64,000 bases of DNA from Pseudomonas mendocina (GTDB lineage Bacteria; Pseudomonadota; Gammaproteobacteria; Pseudomonadales; Pseudomonadaceae): assembly GCF_003008615.1 (NCBI RefSeq), contig NZ_CP027657.1:186001-250000 (forward strand). Reading direction: 5' to 3'. Numbering within the stretch: the first letter of the stretch is position 1; each line of letters starts with the position of its first letter. The translations under genes and the position numbers were made by a program. Shown here in pieces: positions 1 to 9,066 of this stretch. The notes under the pieces are model-generated. The model saw only the letters and a list, made by a program, of their open reading frames with translations. It ran no database searches and was not told the origin of the DNA.

Positions 1-230
1 TTGGGCACCGGCTCGGATTTGCTGCTGCATTCCTGCGGCCCCATGTAGCCGGTGCGCTCTTCCTCCGGCAGGTTCTGCACTTCCCAGGCGATCATCGCCT
101 GCAGGCTCAGCTCCTTCTGTTCCTGGGTCAGCTTGCGGCCATCGGGCCACTTGCCGATTTCCACGGCCAGCTTGAGGCTCTCGTAGATTTCCGGGGTGAT
201 GTTTTCAATCGCATCGAGAAAGGACGACAT
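1..230 (-). CDS. YeaC-like DUF1315 family protein (partial)
   Basis: The gene starts at an ATG at 230, behind a good GGAGA ribosome site, and runs off the left edge, so only the first 76 or so residues are visible. The small acidic protein begins MSSFLDAIENITPEIYESLK and then has GKWPDGRKLTQEQKE, which matches the DUF1315/YeaC family of gammaproteobacteria. The family's function is unknown. It is the last visible gene of a minus-strand run behind nadK, the metallophosphatase and the rhomboid gene. Confidence 0.75.
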   Translation of the reverse strand, partial: MSSFLDAIENITPEIYESLKLAVEIGKWPDGRKLTQEQKELSLQAMIAWEVQNLPEEERTGYMGPQECSSKSEPVP

Positions 231-253
231 ACAGGTCTCCAGGTAAATCGTAG

Positions 254-270
254 GGCGGGTGAAACCCGCC
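254..270. repeat. GGCGGGT palindrome, intergenic repeat family member
   Basis: GGCGGGT-gaa-ACCCGCC forms a perfect 7-bp stem preceded by GTA. The same GTAGGGCGGGTKNAACCCGCC pattern returns at about 29613 and 37916 and in degenerate form near 4020. This copy lies between the rhomboid gene and the yeaC-like gene. Confidence 0.7.
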
Positions 271-287
271 GAAACACTAAAGTCGAA

Positions 288-1148
288 TCAAACGCTACGT
301 CGGGCCAGCATACCGCCAAGCAGCCCGGTCAGGCAGCCGACCAACAGACCACCCACGTGCGCGGCATTGGCGATGGCGCCGAACTGCAACAGCTCGAACA
401 CGCCAGTCATGCAGATCGCCAGCCAGGCCAGCATCATCACCAGCACGCCAGGCGGCAAGCGATAGGCCGGGTTGGGCGCCAGGCGCTGGTAGATCCAGCA
501 ATGCCCAAGCAGGCCATAAAGCACGCCGGACAGGCCACCGAACAACGACGGGCCAGCCCACCAGTATTGGGCGAAGTTCGACGCCAGCCCGAACAGCAGG
601 GTCAGACCGAGCAGACCAATGGCGCCCTGGCGAAATTCGATACGCCGCCCCAGTTCCCAGTACCACAAGCTGTTCATTGCCAGGTGCAGCCAGCCGAAGT
701 GGATCAGCATGGGCGTGATCAGGCGCCACCACTGGCCGCTTTCGAGCGTGGCATCCAGATAAGTCAAATAGATGTGCTCGCCATCGATTCGAAAATCAAC
801 GAAGCTCAGCCAGCGAATGGTGGAAAAATTCTCGCCGGCCAGGGTCACCGCAAAGACGATGAAAGTCGCCAGCAGTACCAACGCCGTGACCGGGCTGCGC
901 CGCAGCTGCGTGAAGAAGCTGTCCCGCGCAGGCGCAACGCTTGCCGGCAACTCTCCGCCGGCGTCGCCCTGCGGGTGACGCGCATAGAGCTCCCGCACCT
1001 GTTCAGCAAGCTCCTCGCCAGGCACCCAGAGCACTTGCTCGCCCCCTTCCTCAGCCACCCGATGAGGAACACGCAACCGTTGCAGCAAGGCGACGAAACC
1101 ACTCAGATCGGTCTCAAGCGGCAAACGTAGTACAGCAACAGCCGTCAT
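288..1148 (-). CDS. Rhomboid family intramembrane serine protease
   Basis: This 286-residue polytopic membrane protein has the GlpG-type layout: a soluble N-terminal region of about 85 residues, then six or so hydrophobic segments. The active-site signature is visible. The GGLSG motif puts the nucleophile at Ser207, and the partner His264 is in NAAHVGG. The conserved WWRLITP motif is at 140-146 and HLAMNS at 155-160, giving the oxyanion-side His and Asn. It should cleave transmembrane substrates in the inner membrane. Its start overlaps the stop of the upstream metallophosphatase gene by 4 bp, so the two are translationally coupled. Confidence 0.92.
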   Translation of the reverse strand: MTAVAVLRLPLETDLSGFVALLQRLRVPHRVAEEGGEQVLWVPGEELAEQVRELYARHPQGDAGGELPASVAPARDSFFTQLRRSPVTALVLLATFIVFAVTLAGENFSTIRWLSFVDFRIDGEHIYLTYLDATLESGQWWRLITPMLIHFGWLHLAMNSLWYWELGRRIEFRQGAIGLLGLTLLFGLASNFAQYWWAGPSLFGGLSGVLYGLLGHCWIYQRLAPNPAYRLPPGVLVMMLAWLAICMTGVFELLQFGAIANAAHVGGLLVGCLTGLLGGMLARRSV

Positions 1149-2119
1149 CGTGGCGCCTCCTGCGGGTCGACATCGACCCAGACGAATTTGTTTGCGTCCA
1201 AACGATGCTCCTGATCCAGACGATAGGCCACCAACCTGCCGCCAATCACCGCACTGTAATCCAGGCAGGCCAGATTCGGACGAATCGGTGCCGGCTTACC
1301 ACGCCGCCAGTAATGGCCGACGAACAACAACGGCTCGTGGGCGCCATAGCGCAGCAGCTCGTCCTTCTGCAGCTCGGTCAGCGGCGTCTGTGCGGCCAGC
1401 TCCGGCAGGGCATCGGGTTGGAACACGATGTCGCCGTAGGTCTGCGGATTCTCTTCCCAGAATTTGGTGCGAAAGTACGAACGAGTAAAGCCGTCACCGC
1501 TGGTCTGGGTCAGGCCATGCGGCAGACGCATGTCGGTACCACGCAACAAACGATCCAGCGCCATGTTGGCGAAGCTGCCGGGCACGGCTGCCGACTGAAG
1601 AAAGTGCTCGTCGATGCAGCCATCGGGGAATTGCGCCTTGAGCGGCGTGATCAGTTCGTCATCCCAGCAGGCGTGGACAACGCGGAAGCGTCCGGCATCG
1701 ATGAACAACGGCATTTCGTAGAACCAGTGGAGAAACTCGCGCCACTCCTGTGGATACGCCTCGAACTGCGCCAGGGTTTCACGCATCAGGCGGTGGTGGC
1801 GCGGGCTGTGCTCACGCACATAATGACGACCACTACCCGGTGACGCCGGTGTACTCCAGCCCAGCGCATTGAATTCGTGGTTGCCCATGATGCACAGCGC
1901 CTGGCCTGCGCGAACCATATCGTGCACCAGGTGCAAGGTTTCGCGAATGCCGGGGCCACGGTCGACCAGGTCGCCGAGGAAGATCACCATGCGCGAAGGA
2001 TGGCGCCACACACCACTTTGCCGGCTGTAGCCAAGACGTTCGAGCAAACGTTCGAGCGTGCGCGCACAACCGTGGATATCACCGATCAGGTCATAGCCAC
2101 GACGGGGGTCGAGGGACAT
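1145..2119 (-). CDS. Metallophosphoesterase (calcineurin-like, ApaH/PrpA type)
   Basis: This 324-residue protein has the metallophosphoesterase signatures in order: GDIHG near residue 13, GDLVDRGP near 48 and GNHEF near 78, with later His residues in the C-terminal half. These ligate a dinuclear metal centre. Similarity to symmetrical Ap4A hydrolases and protein phosphatases suggests phosphoester hydrolysis, but the substrate cannot be read from sequence. The gene begins directly after the nadK stop codon, in what looks like one minus-strand operon with nadK and the rhomboid gene. Confidence 0.9.
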   Translation of the reverse strand: MSLDPRRGYDLIGDIHGCARTLERLLERLGYSRQSGVWRHPSRMVIFLGDLVDRGPGIRETLHLVHDMVRAGQALCIMGNHEFNALGWSTPASPGSGRHYVREHSPRHHRLMRETLAQFEAYPQEWREFLHWFYEMPLFIDAGRFRVVHACWDDELITPLKAQFPDGCIDEHFLQSAAVPGSFANMALDRLLRGTDMRLPHGLTQTSGDGFTRSYFRTKFWEENPQTYGDIVFQPDALPELAAQTPLTELQKDELLRYGAHEPLLFVGHYWRRGKPAPIRPNLACLDYSAVIGGRLVAYRLDQEHRLDANKFVWVDVDPQEAPR

Positions 2120-3007
2120 TCAGTCGTGCCCTCCGAGGCGGCTCCCCCAGCCCAGTTTGGTACGACAGACCTCGTAGTAATTGTGATCCAGCGGATGGAT
2201 CAACCGCAGTTTCTGCGCCTTCTTGGCCACGTGCAGGGTGTCACCCGGGGCGCAGGTGAAGTGGTTCTGGCCATCGCAGGACACCTGCGGATAAATCTGC
2301 AGATCCTGCGACACGACGATCTTCAGCTCACTGTTGCCATCGACCACGATGGGCCGGCTGGACAGGGTATGCGGGTACATTGGCACCACGACGATAGCAT
2401 CGAGCTTGGGATGCATGATCGGCCCGCCGGCAGACAAGGCGTAGGCAGTCGAACCGGTGGGTGTGGCGACGATCAGGCCATCGGCCTTCTGGCTACAGAC
2501 GAACTGACCATCGATATACAGCTCGAACTCGATCATCCGCGTCGACTTGCCCGGGTGCAGCACCACGTCGTTGAGCGCGTCGCCCTGGCCGATGGCTTCG
2601 CCCTGGCGGCGTACCTCAGCCTCGAGTAGGAAGCGGTTTTCGGTCAGGTACTGGCCTTCCAGCACCTGCGCCACCTTGAGCTCCAGCTCGTCAGGACGAA
2701 TGTCGGTGAGAAAACCGAGGCTACCGCGGTTGATCCCCAGCACCGGCACCTTGTGCCGCGCCAGCGCGCGCGCGGCGCCGAGCATGCTGCCGTCACCCCC
2801 GACGACGATCACCAGATCGCACACTTCGCCCAGCATCTTGCGCGAGGAAGTCTGCAAACCGTGGCCGGGTAATACCTCAGCGATAGTGTCTTCAAGGATC
2901 ACATGCAGATGACGGTCAATGAGAAAGCGCTTGAGCCGGCGAACGGTCTCCAACACCCGCGTGCTGCCCAGGCGCCCGATGATGCCGACATTGCGAAATT
3001 GATCCAT
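2120..3007 (-). CDS. nadK: NAD kinase
   Basis: NadK phosphorylates NAD to NADP with ATP in the cytoplasm. The protein is 295 residues, normal for the bacterial family. It has the GGDG catalytic loop at 70-73 followed by SMLGAAR, the NRGSLGFLTD motif, and the C-terminal ATPTGSTAY-SAGGP segment that builds the NAD site. It is the first gene of the minus-strand run. An 84-bp gap separates it from the divergent DUF1853 gene. Confidence 0.97.
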   Translation of the reverse strand: MDQFRNVGIIGRLGSTRVLETVRRLKRFLIDRHLHVILEDTIAEVLPGHGLQTSSRKMLGEVCDLVIVVGGDGSMLGAARALARHKVPVLGINRGSLGFLTDIRPDELELKVAQVLEGQYLTENRFLLEAEVRRQGEAIGQGDALNDVVLHPGKSTRMIEFELYIDGQFVCSQKADGLIVATPTGSTAYALSAGGPIMHPKLDAIVVVPMYPHTLSSRPIVVDGNSELKIVVSQDLQIYPQVSCDGQNHFTCAPGDTLHVAKKAQKLRLIHPLDHNYYEVCRTKLGWGSRLGGHD

Positions 3008-3091
3008 GGGACTCCCGACAGCCGAATAAGAAACGAACAGGGATTATCGGCCAAAGGCCAAGGCCCCGGCAAACCGCGCTATGCTCGGGCC

Positions 3092-4018
3092 ATGACCACT
3101 TCCGATTCGCTGCACGAACTGTTGCAGACGCTGCGCACCCCTGCGGTACGCGACCTGGCGTGGGTGCTGCTCTCACCACCCTTGCTGGGTGAGACAACGA
3201 AACCCCAGCGCCACCCTCTCCAGGCCAGTTGCTGGCTGCAGCGACCGCAGTTGCTGACGGACTGGCTGGCGAAGCAAGACAGGGATGCCAGCGTCCTGCA
3301 TGACTGGCTGGCAGAGAAGCCGGTGCGGCGCCTCGGCATGCACTACGAGCGTCTCTGGCAATTCGCCCTGCACGCCGCACCGGATATAGAAATCGTCGCC
3401 GCCAATCTGCCGATTCGCCAGAACGGCCAGACCCTGGGGGAACTGGATCTGCTGCTGCGCGACGCCGAGGGCGAGCACCACTTGGAGCTGGCGGTTAAGT
3501 TCTATCTGGGCACGGGAGGCAGCGATGCCGCTCATTGGCTAGGCCCTGGCAGCCATGACCGACTCGATCTGAAGTTAAGCCATCTCGCCCAACATCAACT
3601 GCCTCTGTCGTCACGACGTGAAACACGAGGCGCACTGAACGAACTGCAACTGGCCGAGCCCCGAGCGGCCTTCTGGCTCGGCGGCTACCTGTTCTACCCA
3701 TGGCCCGATGGCTGCTCGCCACCTCGCGGGGCCACGCCTGCGCACTTGCAGGGACGATGGCTGCGTCAACGCGACTGGAACCACTTCGTCGCCGAGCGGC
3801 CAGGGGCATGCTGGCAACCGCTGCCAAGGCTGGCCTGGCTGGCACCGGCGCTGATTGACGATGGCGAGCGCTGGTCAGAGGAGACTTTCCAACAATGGCT
3901 GGCAGCGTTGCCGACACAAAACCGCGCGCAATTGCTGGTACGCCTGGAGCCCGACTCGAAAGGCGACTGGCGCGAAGCCGAGCGTGTGTTTCTGGTCAGC
4001 GATCAGTGGCCGTCGTAG
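3092..4018 (+). CDS. DUF1853 family protein
   Basis: The protein is 308 residues from the ATG at 3092. The frame is open upstream to 2903, but that stretch overlaps nadK and has no family-like sequence, so the shorter start is preferred. Recognisable family features include the early segment LAWVLLSPPLL, the LGMHYERLWQFAL region, and LGELDLLLRD followed by HLELAVKFYL. The ELD...E.K pattern resembles restriction-endonuclease-like folds, but this is only a resemblance and the family has no assigned role. The gene diverges from nadK. Confidence 0.8.
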   Translation: MTTSDSLHELLQTLRTPAVRDLAWVLLSPPLLGETTKPQRHPLQASCWLQRPQLLTDWLAKQDRDASVLHDWLAEKPVRRLGMHYERLWQFALHAAPDIEIVAANLPIRQNGQTLGELDLLLRDAEGEHHLELAVKFYLGTGGSDAAHWLGPGSHDRLDLKLSHLAQHQLPLSSRRETRGALNELQLAEPRAAFWLGGYLFYPWPDGCSPPRGATPAHLQGRWLRQRDWNHFVAERPGACWQPLPRLAWLAPALIDDGERWSEETFQQWLAALPTQNRAQLLVRLEPDSKGDWREAERVFLVSDQWPS

Positions 4019-4065
4019 AGCGGGTACAACCCGCCATCCCCCGCCCTACGCAAGCGGCACACATC

Positions 4066-5175
4066 CTACCGGCTACGTTCGGTGCGCCCGCCGGAGCGCG
4101 CCAGATAACCAGCCCCGCTCTCGCAAAGCAGCGCATCACGCTGTACCGCCGGCAAGGCGTCCAGACCACCGCGCAAGGCGTAGACGCTATAGCCGAGCTG
4201 CGAGAGCAGAAACACCGCACTGCTGCTGCGCTTGCCACTGTCGCAATAACACAGGTAGGTGCGCGACCTGTCCAACAGGCGAGCCTTCAGCCGCAGCAGT
4301 TGCAGCGGCATGTGCAAGGCCTGTGGCGCATACGCCTTCTCGTACTCTTCCAGCAGCCGCACATCCAGCCATTGTGCACCCTGGGCCAGCAGCCTGGCAG
4401 CCTCCCCAAGGGAAACCTCGGCCACCACCGGAGCCTTGAGCAAAGCGAAAAAATCCTGGCGATCCAAGCGCAACACGCTGCCGGCTTCGACCATGGTTAC
4501 CGTGGCGTTACGCGGTCTATCCGACAACAGCGCCTCCTCACCAAAGCAGGCGCCTACTTCCAGCTCGGCCAACACCTGGCGATCACTGCCGGCGCTGCGA
4601 ATCACCTCGGCGCGCCCGCTTTCGAGGAAGAAACAGCAGTCGCCCGCCTCGCCTTCGGTGAGAACCTGGTGCCCCGCCTCGATCTCGACGCGCTGTAACC
4701 GGCCAAGCATGTTCTGCACGTTCGCTGGTGGCACCTTGGTGAACAGCGGGTTCTCCAGCAGTCGCTCCAGCCATTCGATGTCGGCACCACCCTGCTGCAT
4801 CGCCAGCAACAGATCCTGATAGGCCAGGCGCCAGGTCAGCAGGCGGTCGAGCGTGACACTGTCGATCATCAGCACGCTGACATCAGTCAGGGCGCGCGCC
4901 TCGTGCAGACGCGGCATCCCGGGGGAAAGCGGATGACAGCTGATCGCGCTCCCCGCCGACACGCGTTGCGTCCGCCCCTCGGCATCCTGCAACTGCAGTT
5001 CGCCTGCCAGCAGGTAATACGTGAGGCGGGCCTGATCTCCCTGACGGAACAACAACTGGCCGGCCAGCAACGGTTGCGGTACCAGTTGGCTACGCAGCTC
5101 ACGCCATTGCTGCTCGGACAGCACATTGAGCGGGGTAAGAATGCGTAACTGCTCGGGAGTGAGAGGTTCGTTCAT
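4066..5175 (-). CDS. Double cyclic nucleotide-binding domain protein with C-terminal rhodanese
   Basis: This 369-residue soluble protein has three modules. Residues 10-125 form a degenerate CRP-like cyclic nucleotide-binding domain. Residues 145-260 form a second, better conserved one, with FGEEALLSDRPRNATV at the phosphate-binding cassette. Residues 270-360 are a rhodanese domain with CDSGKRSS at the active-site loop. No DNA-binding helix-turn-helix is visible, so it is not a CRP-type transcription factor. It may couple nucleotide sensing to sulfur transfer or serve as a scaffold; this is inference. Downstream are GC palindromes near 4020-4050. Confidence 0.85.
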   Translation of the reverse strand: MNEPLTPEQLRILTPLNVLSEQQWRELRSQLVPQPLLAGQLLFRQGDQARLTYYLLAGELQLQDAEGRTQRVSAGSAISCHPLSPGMPRLHEARALTDVSVLMIDSVTLDRLLTWRLAYQDLLLAMQQGGADIEWLERLLENPLFTKVPPANVQNMLGRLQRVEIEAGHQVLTEGEAGDCCFFLESGRAEVIRSAGSDRQVLAELEVGACFGEEALLSDRPRNATVTMVEAGSVLRLDRQDFFALLKAPVVAEVSLGEAARLLAQGAQWLDVRLLEEYEKAYAPQALHMPLQLLRLKARLLDRSRTYLCYCDSGKRSSSAVFLLSQLGYSVYALRGGLDALPAVQRDALLCESGAGYLARSGGRTERSR

Positions 5176-5197
5176 GAGAATTTCCAGACTCCGCTGG

Positions 5198-6136
5198 TCA
5201 GACCTGAGTGTAGTCGGCGCCCATCAGCGCGCGGCGGCCCTGCAAGCCGCCAGTATGAACGAAGATCAGGCGAGAACCGCGAGGAAGATGACCGCTGCCG
5301 CAAAAATCACGTAACGCCATCAATGCCTTGCCGGTATAAACAGGCTCCAAGGGCAGACCGCTGTCTTGCTCGGTTCGTAAGATGAATTGGCGTAGCGGCT
5401 CATCCAGCCGTGCGAAACCACCGCGCGCCGCGTTGACCAGGCGATAGCCCTGCTCCACAACCTGAGCCTCGTCCAGCAACGCCGCCACCTGGGCAGCGAC
5501 ACCATGACTGGCTGGAACCGCCAGGGCGCCATACACCAGCCGCTGCCCTTGCTCACCCAGCACCAGGCCAGCCAAGGTCGTGCCGGTACCGGCGGCCAAC
5601 CACCAGGCATCGAAATCCTGCCAGCCGATGCGCTGCAGTTGCGCCTGAGCCATATCGACCATCGCGCCACAGCCTTCAGCACCTGCCAGGCTCAAACCAC
5701 CTTCGCCTACAGGATGAAAACCGGGGTAGCGCGCCAGCCAGGGCTGCCAGAAGTCGGCCTGATGACGCGCCCGATAACCGGCATAACCCAACCAGTGCAG
5801 TTGCATGCCCAGCGCTTGCAGATCGTCGATGGTAGGCGTCCGTTGCGGCTCGCCACGCAGCAAGCCAACGGTGGCGAAGCCGAAGCGCTTGCCCGCCGCA
5901 GCCAGCGCATGCAGATGATTCGAGTGCGCGCCACCCAGACTGATCACGCCCTGCGCGCCACCGGCCTCGGCAGCACGTAGATGCGCAGCGAGCTTGAACC
6001 ATTTATTGCCCGATACCAGCGGATCGACCAGATCCAGACGCAGACAGGCCAGCTCGATGCCGGCCGCCTCGAGCCAGTCCAGCCTTAGCGGCTGCAGAGG
6101 TGCCTGCGGGCACCAATCAGGAAATCGCAGTGCCAA
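5198..6136 (-). CDS. PLP-dependent D-cysteine desulfhydrase / ACC deaminase family protein
   Basis: This 312-residue fold-type II PLP enzyme has the SGNKWFKL motif, in which Lys45 should carry the cofactor, then GAHSNHLHALAAAG and a glycine-rich phosphate loop GTGTTLAG. The family includes 1-aminocyclopropane-1-carboxylate deaminase and D-cysteine desulfhydrase. Short pseudomonad members like this one are usually annotated only as family members and rarely proved to act on ACC. The gene is codirectional with its neighbours, 22 bp from the cNMP/rhodanese gene and 2 bp from the coiled-coil gene. Confidence 0.85.
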   Translation of the reverse strand: MALRFPDWCPQAPLQPLRLDWLEAAGIELACLRLDLVDPLVSGNKWFKLAAHLRAAEAGGAQGVISLGGAHSNHLHALAAAGKRFGFATVGLLRGEPQRTPTIDDLQALGMQLHWLGYAGYRARHQADFWQPWLARYPGFHPVGEGGLSLAGAEGCGAMVDMAQAQLQRIGWQDFDAWWLAAGTGTTLAGLVLGEQGQRLVYGALAVPASHGVAAQVAALLDEAQVVEQGYRLVNAARGGFARLDEPLRQFILRTEQDSGLPLEPVYTGKALMALRDFCGSGHLPRGSRLIFVHTGGLQGRRALMGADYTQV

Positions 6137-6138
6137 GA

Positions 6139-7506
6139 TCAGCTGACGGTGCGCAGGCGGTTACTGGCCTTGTGGCGCGTGCAACAGTTGGAGTCGCCGA
6201 GGATGAAGCGACTGGGCGTATCCACTCGGTCGATGGGAATACCGCAACGCTCGCCGCTGGGCAGCGTCGTATCGCAGGTCGGTTGCTGATAATGAGCCAG
6301 CCAATGGCGGTACTGTTCTTCGGAAACGAAGCACTTGGCGGCAGCGTAGGCCATGGGGTTGTCCTGATAGCGCGCGACATCCGGCAGCGCAATGGTCAGG
6401 TGCCCGGCGCCGGGGTGATAAACCACGAAGACTACGCCGAGCTTGGCCAGACGCTCAAGGGCCTGATCCCCTCCCTGGCTGGCGAACTCATCACGCTCAC
6501 GCTTGAGCCGTTCGACCTCGGCCTGTAGCTGGGCATCCAGTTCATTACGGTAGGCCAGTTCCACATCGCGGATGGCAATCTGTTCCTGATATTGCGCCAC
6601 AGCAGCGGCGACCTTCGCCTGCAGCTCGCCATCGAACTGGGCACGCAGGATATCGCCCTCGGTACGTCCATGACGCTCCAGTGCACGCAATTGCTGGGTC
6701 ATTTCTTCGCGACTGCACTGAAAGCTCTCAGCCTGTGCAGCCAGCTGCGCCTTGAGATTGGCGTTGAGTTCTTCCTGTTGACGCAATGCCTGGTGCAGCC
6801 CGTGGATCTGCCCTTGCAGATTCTTGCTCTGCTCTTCGCTGGCCAGCTTGAACTTGGCCAGCTCCTCTTCGTGCTGTTGGGTCAGGCTGGTGATGCGCAA
6901 ACGTTGCTGCTGAATCAGCTGAGCCGTCTTGGCTCTGTGCTCCTGATCCATCTTTTGCGCCAACTGAGCGGCCACTTCCTTGGCTGGATCGGGGGCGTAC
7001 CATTTATCCTCGGACGCCACCTGCAAACGCTCGGCCACCACGGCCTGGGCACTATCGTCCTCGACCAGCAGGCCAAGCTGATTGCGCTTGACCGCATCGC
7101 GCAGGATCACCAGATCGTTCTGCCCAGGCGCCAGGCTCGGATCCCACAGATGCATCTGGTGCCAGGAGACCGGGCACTGGCTGCGGCAAGCCAGTCGGAT
7201 CGGCCCAGCACCCAGGTCAGGTCCACGACCGGCGCGCTCGGCCAGGTGTTGCAGGGGAATGTTCCAGCCCTTGTCAGGCCGGCCATCCTCGTCGAAGTCC
7301 AGATAGAAGAACACCGCGGCCCTGACCAGCAGACGCGGGTTGATCACCACGAAAACAGCACGCATCTGTTCGTCAGCGAACTCGGGCATGTTCACCACGC
7401 CATCGAGCAAGGCTTCGAATTCAGGGAACATCATCTGTTTGCAGATACCGCGCTCACTGAAGAACATCACGGCTTCCACCATCTGCGGCTTGTTCTGCAT
7501 GCTCAT
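6139..7506 (-). CDS. Hypothetical coiled-coil protein
   Basis: This 455-residue protein has three parts. The N-terminal globular region (1-165) includes FYLDFDEDGRPDKGWNIPLQHLAE and CRSQCPVSWHQMHLWDP. A long glutamine- and glutamate-rich coiled coil spans roughly 175-350. The C-terminal domain (360-455) carries Cys/His residues in CDTTLPSGERCGIP and NCCTRH, possibly binding metal. There is no signal peptide or membrane segment. I recall conserved Pseudomonas homologues without assigned function. The start could be the ATG at 7506 or the one two codons later; the GAGGG upstream fits either. Confidence 0.75.
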   Translation of the reverse strand: MSMQNKPQMVEAVMFFSERGICKQMMFPEFEALLDGVVNMPEFADEQMRAVFVVINPRLLVRAAVFFYLDFDEDGRPDKGWNIPLQHLAERAGRGPDLGAGPIRLACRSQCPVSWHQMHLWDPSLAPGQNDLVILRDAVKRNQLGLLVEDDSAQAVVAERLQVASEDKWYAPDPAKEVAAQLAQKMDQEHRAKTAQLIQQQRLRITSLTQQHEEELAKFKLASEEQSKNLQGQIHGLHQALRQQEELNANLKAQLAAQAESFQCSREEMTQQLRALERHGRTEGDILRAQFDGELQAKVAAAVAQYQEQIAIRDVELAYRNELDAQLQAEVERLKRERDEFASQGGDQALERLAKLGVVFVVYHPGAGHLTIALPDVARYQDNPMAYAAAKCFVSEEQYRHWLAHYQQPTCDTTLPSGERCGIPIDRVDTPSRFILGDSNCCTRHKASNRLRTVS

Positions 7507-8101
7507 CGAGGGCCCTCTGAACCAACGGGGGAATATGCGCGCACGGCATCGTGCGCCAGAGCAGCACAGGCTTTGGCGCAGATGTCGTCCTTGATCGGTC
7601 AGGCAAGTCTAGGGGAAAACCCAGCCGCGGCAATGTGACTCGGTTGGCACTCAATCGGCCACAGGCGACAGATAGACCGGCGGCAGCGCGAAACTGTGAC
7701 GAAGCAGGTAAACGCAGCCACCATTCGCGCTCGATGAGAAAAACCTGCCGTCCTGCGCATACCGCCAAGAAATAAGCGAAGTTCCGCTCACCACGCACTA
7801 GCCATCAGCATCTTTCCGCCGACTGGATCCGATTTCCGATCACTCCGCACGCTCTAGCGCGCGAGAGGCTAGACCTGGCACGCCATCTGCTCAGCCCTCG
7901 ATCGCCCGCACGCGATGATCGCGCAGGCAGGACTGATAAAAAAGATAAGAGGTCAGCCATGTTCCGCCATCGAGTTCCCCCTCGCACTGTCCCCTCGCAT
8001 AGCGCTGCCTGTTCAAGCAGAAGCAGGAGAAGCCTGGCCGCGAATAACGCACAGGCCTGAAACGCTTCCGGCCGAAAACATAACAACAACGGAGAAACTC
8101 C
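7507..8101. other. Intergenic region between coiled-coil gene and TAXI gene
   Basis: No convincing gene fills this 595-bp stretch. It holds a sigma-54-like promoter match (7876-7891). It also has a 33-codon open frame at 7959-8060 (ATG behind AAGAGG) encoding a basic peptide, too weak to call as a gene but possible as a leader. The rest is low-information sequence. Confidence 0.5.
7876..7891 (+). promoter_or_regulatory. Candidate sigma-54 promoter for the TAXI gene
   Basis: TGGCACGCCATCTGCT has the GG and GC dinucleotides at the required 12-bp spacing. It differs from the TGGCACG-N4-TTGCW consensus only at the first T of TTGC. It points toward the TAXI gene and would give a 5' leader of roughly 200 bases. 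Confidence 0.4.
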
Positions 8102-9058
8102 ATGCGCTTAACCAAGCGTCTTGGCCTGCTCGTCGCTGCCGCGATCCTGGTCAACAGCCCCAACGCCCACGCCAACCCAACATCGATCAACATTCTCACT
8201 GGTGGCACCAGCGGAGTTTATTATCCGCTGGGCATGACCCTCTCCACGCTCTACAGCGAGGGCATCGACAATTCGGACACGACTGTGCGCGCCACCAAGG
8301 CCTCGGTGGAAAACCTCAACCTGCTGCAAATCGCCCGCGGCCAGCTCGCCTTTGCCCTTGGCGACTCGGTGGCCGATGCCTGGAAAGGCAACGAGGAAGC
8401 CGGTTTCAGGGCACCGCGCGACAGACTTCGCGCGATCGCCGGCATCTATCCGAACTACATTCAGATCGTCGCCAGCAAGGAGTCGGGAATCAACAGCCTG
8501 CAGGACTTGCGCGGCAAGCGCATTTCCGTCGGCGCACCGCGCTCGGGCACCGAACTCAACGCACGGGCGATCTTCAAGGCCGCCGGTCTGAGCTACAAGG
8601 ACATGGGCCATGTCGAATTCAAGCCCTATGCCGAATCGGTCGAATTGATCGAGAAAGGGCAACTGGATGCCACCCTTCAGTCAGCCGGCCTGGGCATGGC
8701 GGCGATTCGCGAACTGGCTGAACGCGTTCCCACTACCTTCGTAGCGATCCCGCCAGACATCGTCGCACGCATCGGCAGTGGAGCCTATCAGTCGGGCATC
8801 ATTCCGGCCGGCACCTATGAAGGACAGTCCAGCGATGTGCCGACAGCCACCATCACCAATATCCTGGTCAGCCAGACCAGCGTGTCGGAAGAGCTGGCCT
8901 ACGAGATGACCCGATTGCTGTTCGAGAACCTCGATCGCCTCGCCGACTCGCATCCAGCTGCCCGCGATATCCGCCTGGAGCGAGCCGTCAGCGGGCTGCC
9001 TATTCCACTGCACCCAGGAGCCGAGCGTTTCTACCGCGAGGCTGGCGTTCTGCGCTGA
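8102..9058 (+). CDS. TAXI family TRAP transporter solute-binding protein
   Basis: This 318-residue periplasmic protein has a Sec signal peptide over about residues 1-25 (MRLTKRLGLLVAAAILV then a small-residue cleavage site AHA). The mature protein has the TAXI family start INILTGGTSGVYYPLG and the characteristic GKRISVGAPRSGTE segment. TAXI proteins bind small organic acids such as glutamate or aromatic acids and deliver them to a DctQM-type membrane unit. No membrane subunit lies next to it here, so it either pairs with a distant permease or works as a sensor. The start has a good GGAG site. Confidence 0.9.
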   Translation: MRLTKRLGLLVAAAILVNSPNAHANPTSINILTGGTSGVYYPLGMTLSTLYSEGIDNSDTTVRATKASVENLNLLQIARGQLAFALGDSVADAWKGNEEAGFRAPRDRLRAIAGIYPNYIQIVASKESGINSLQDLRGKRISVGAPRSGTELNARAIFKAAGLSYKDMGHVEFKPYAESVELIEKGQLDATLQSAGLGMAAIRELAERVPTTFVAIPPDIVARIGSGAYQSGIIPAGTYEGQSSDVPTATITNILVSQTSVSEELAYEMTRLLFENLDRLADSHPAARDIRLERAVSGLPIPLHPGAERFYREAGVLR

Positions 9059-9066
9059 TGTAGGCC

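Noticed and set aside
7959..8060. A 33-codon basic peptide before the TAXI gene
   Set aside because: It has a moderate ribosome site only. Length and composition are not distinctive, so it is mentioned only within the intergenic entry.
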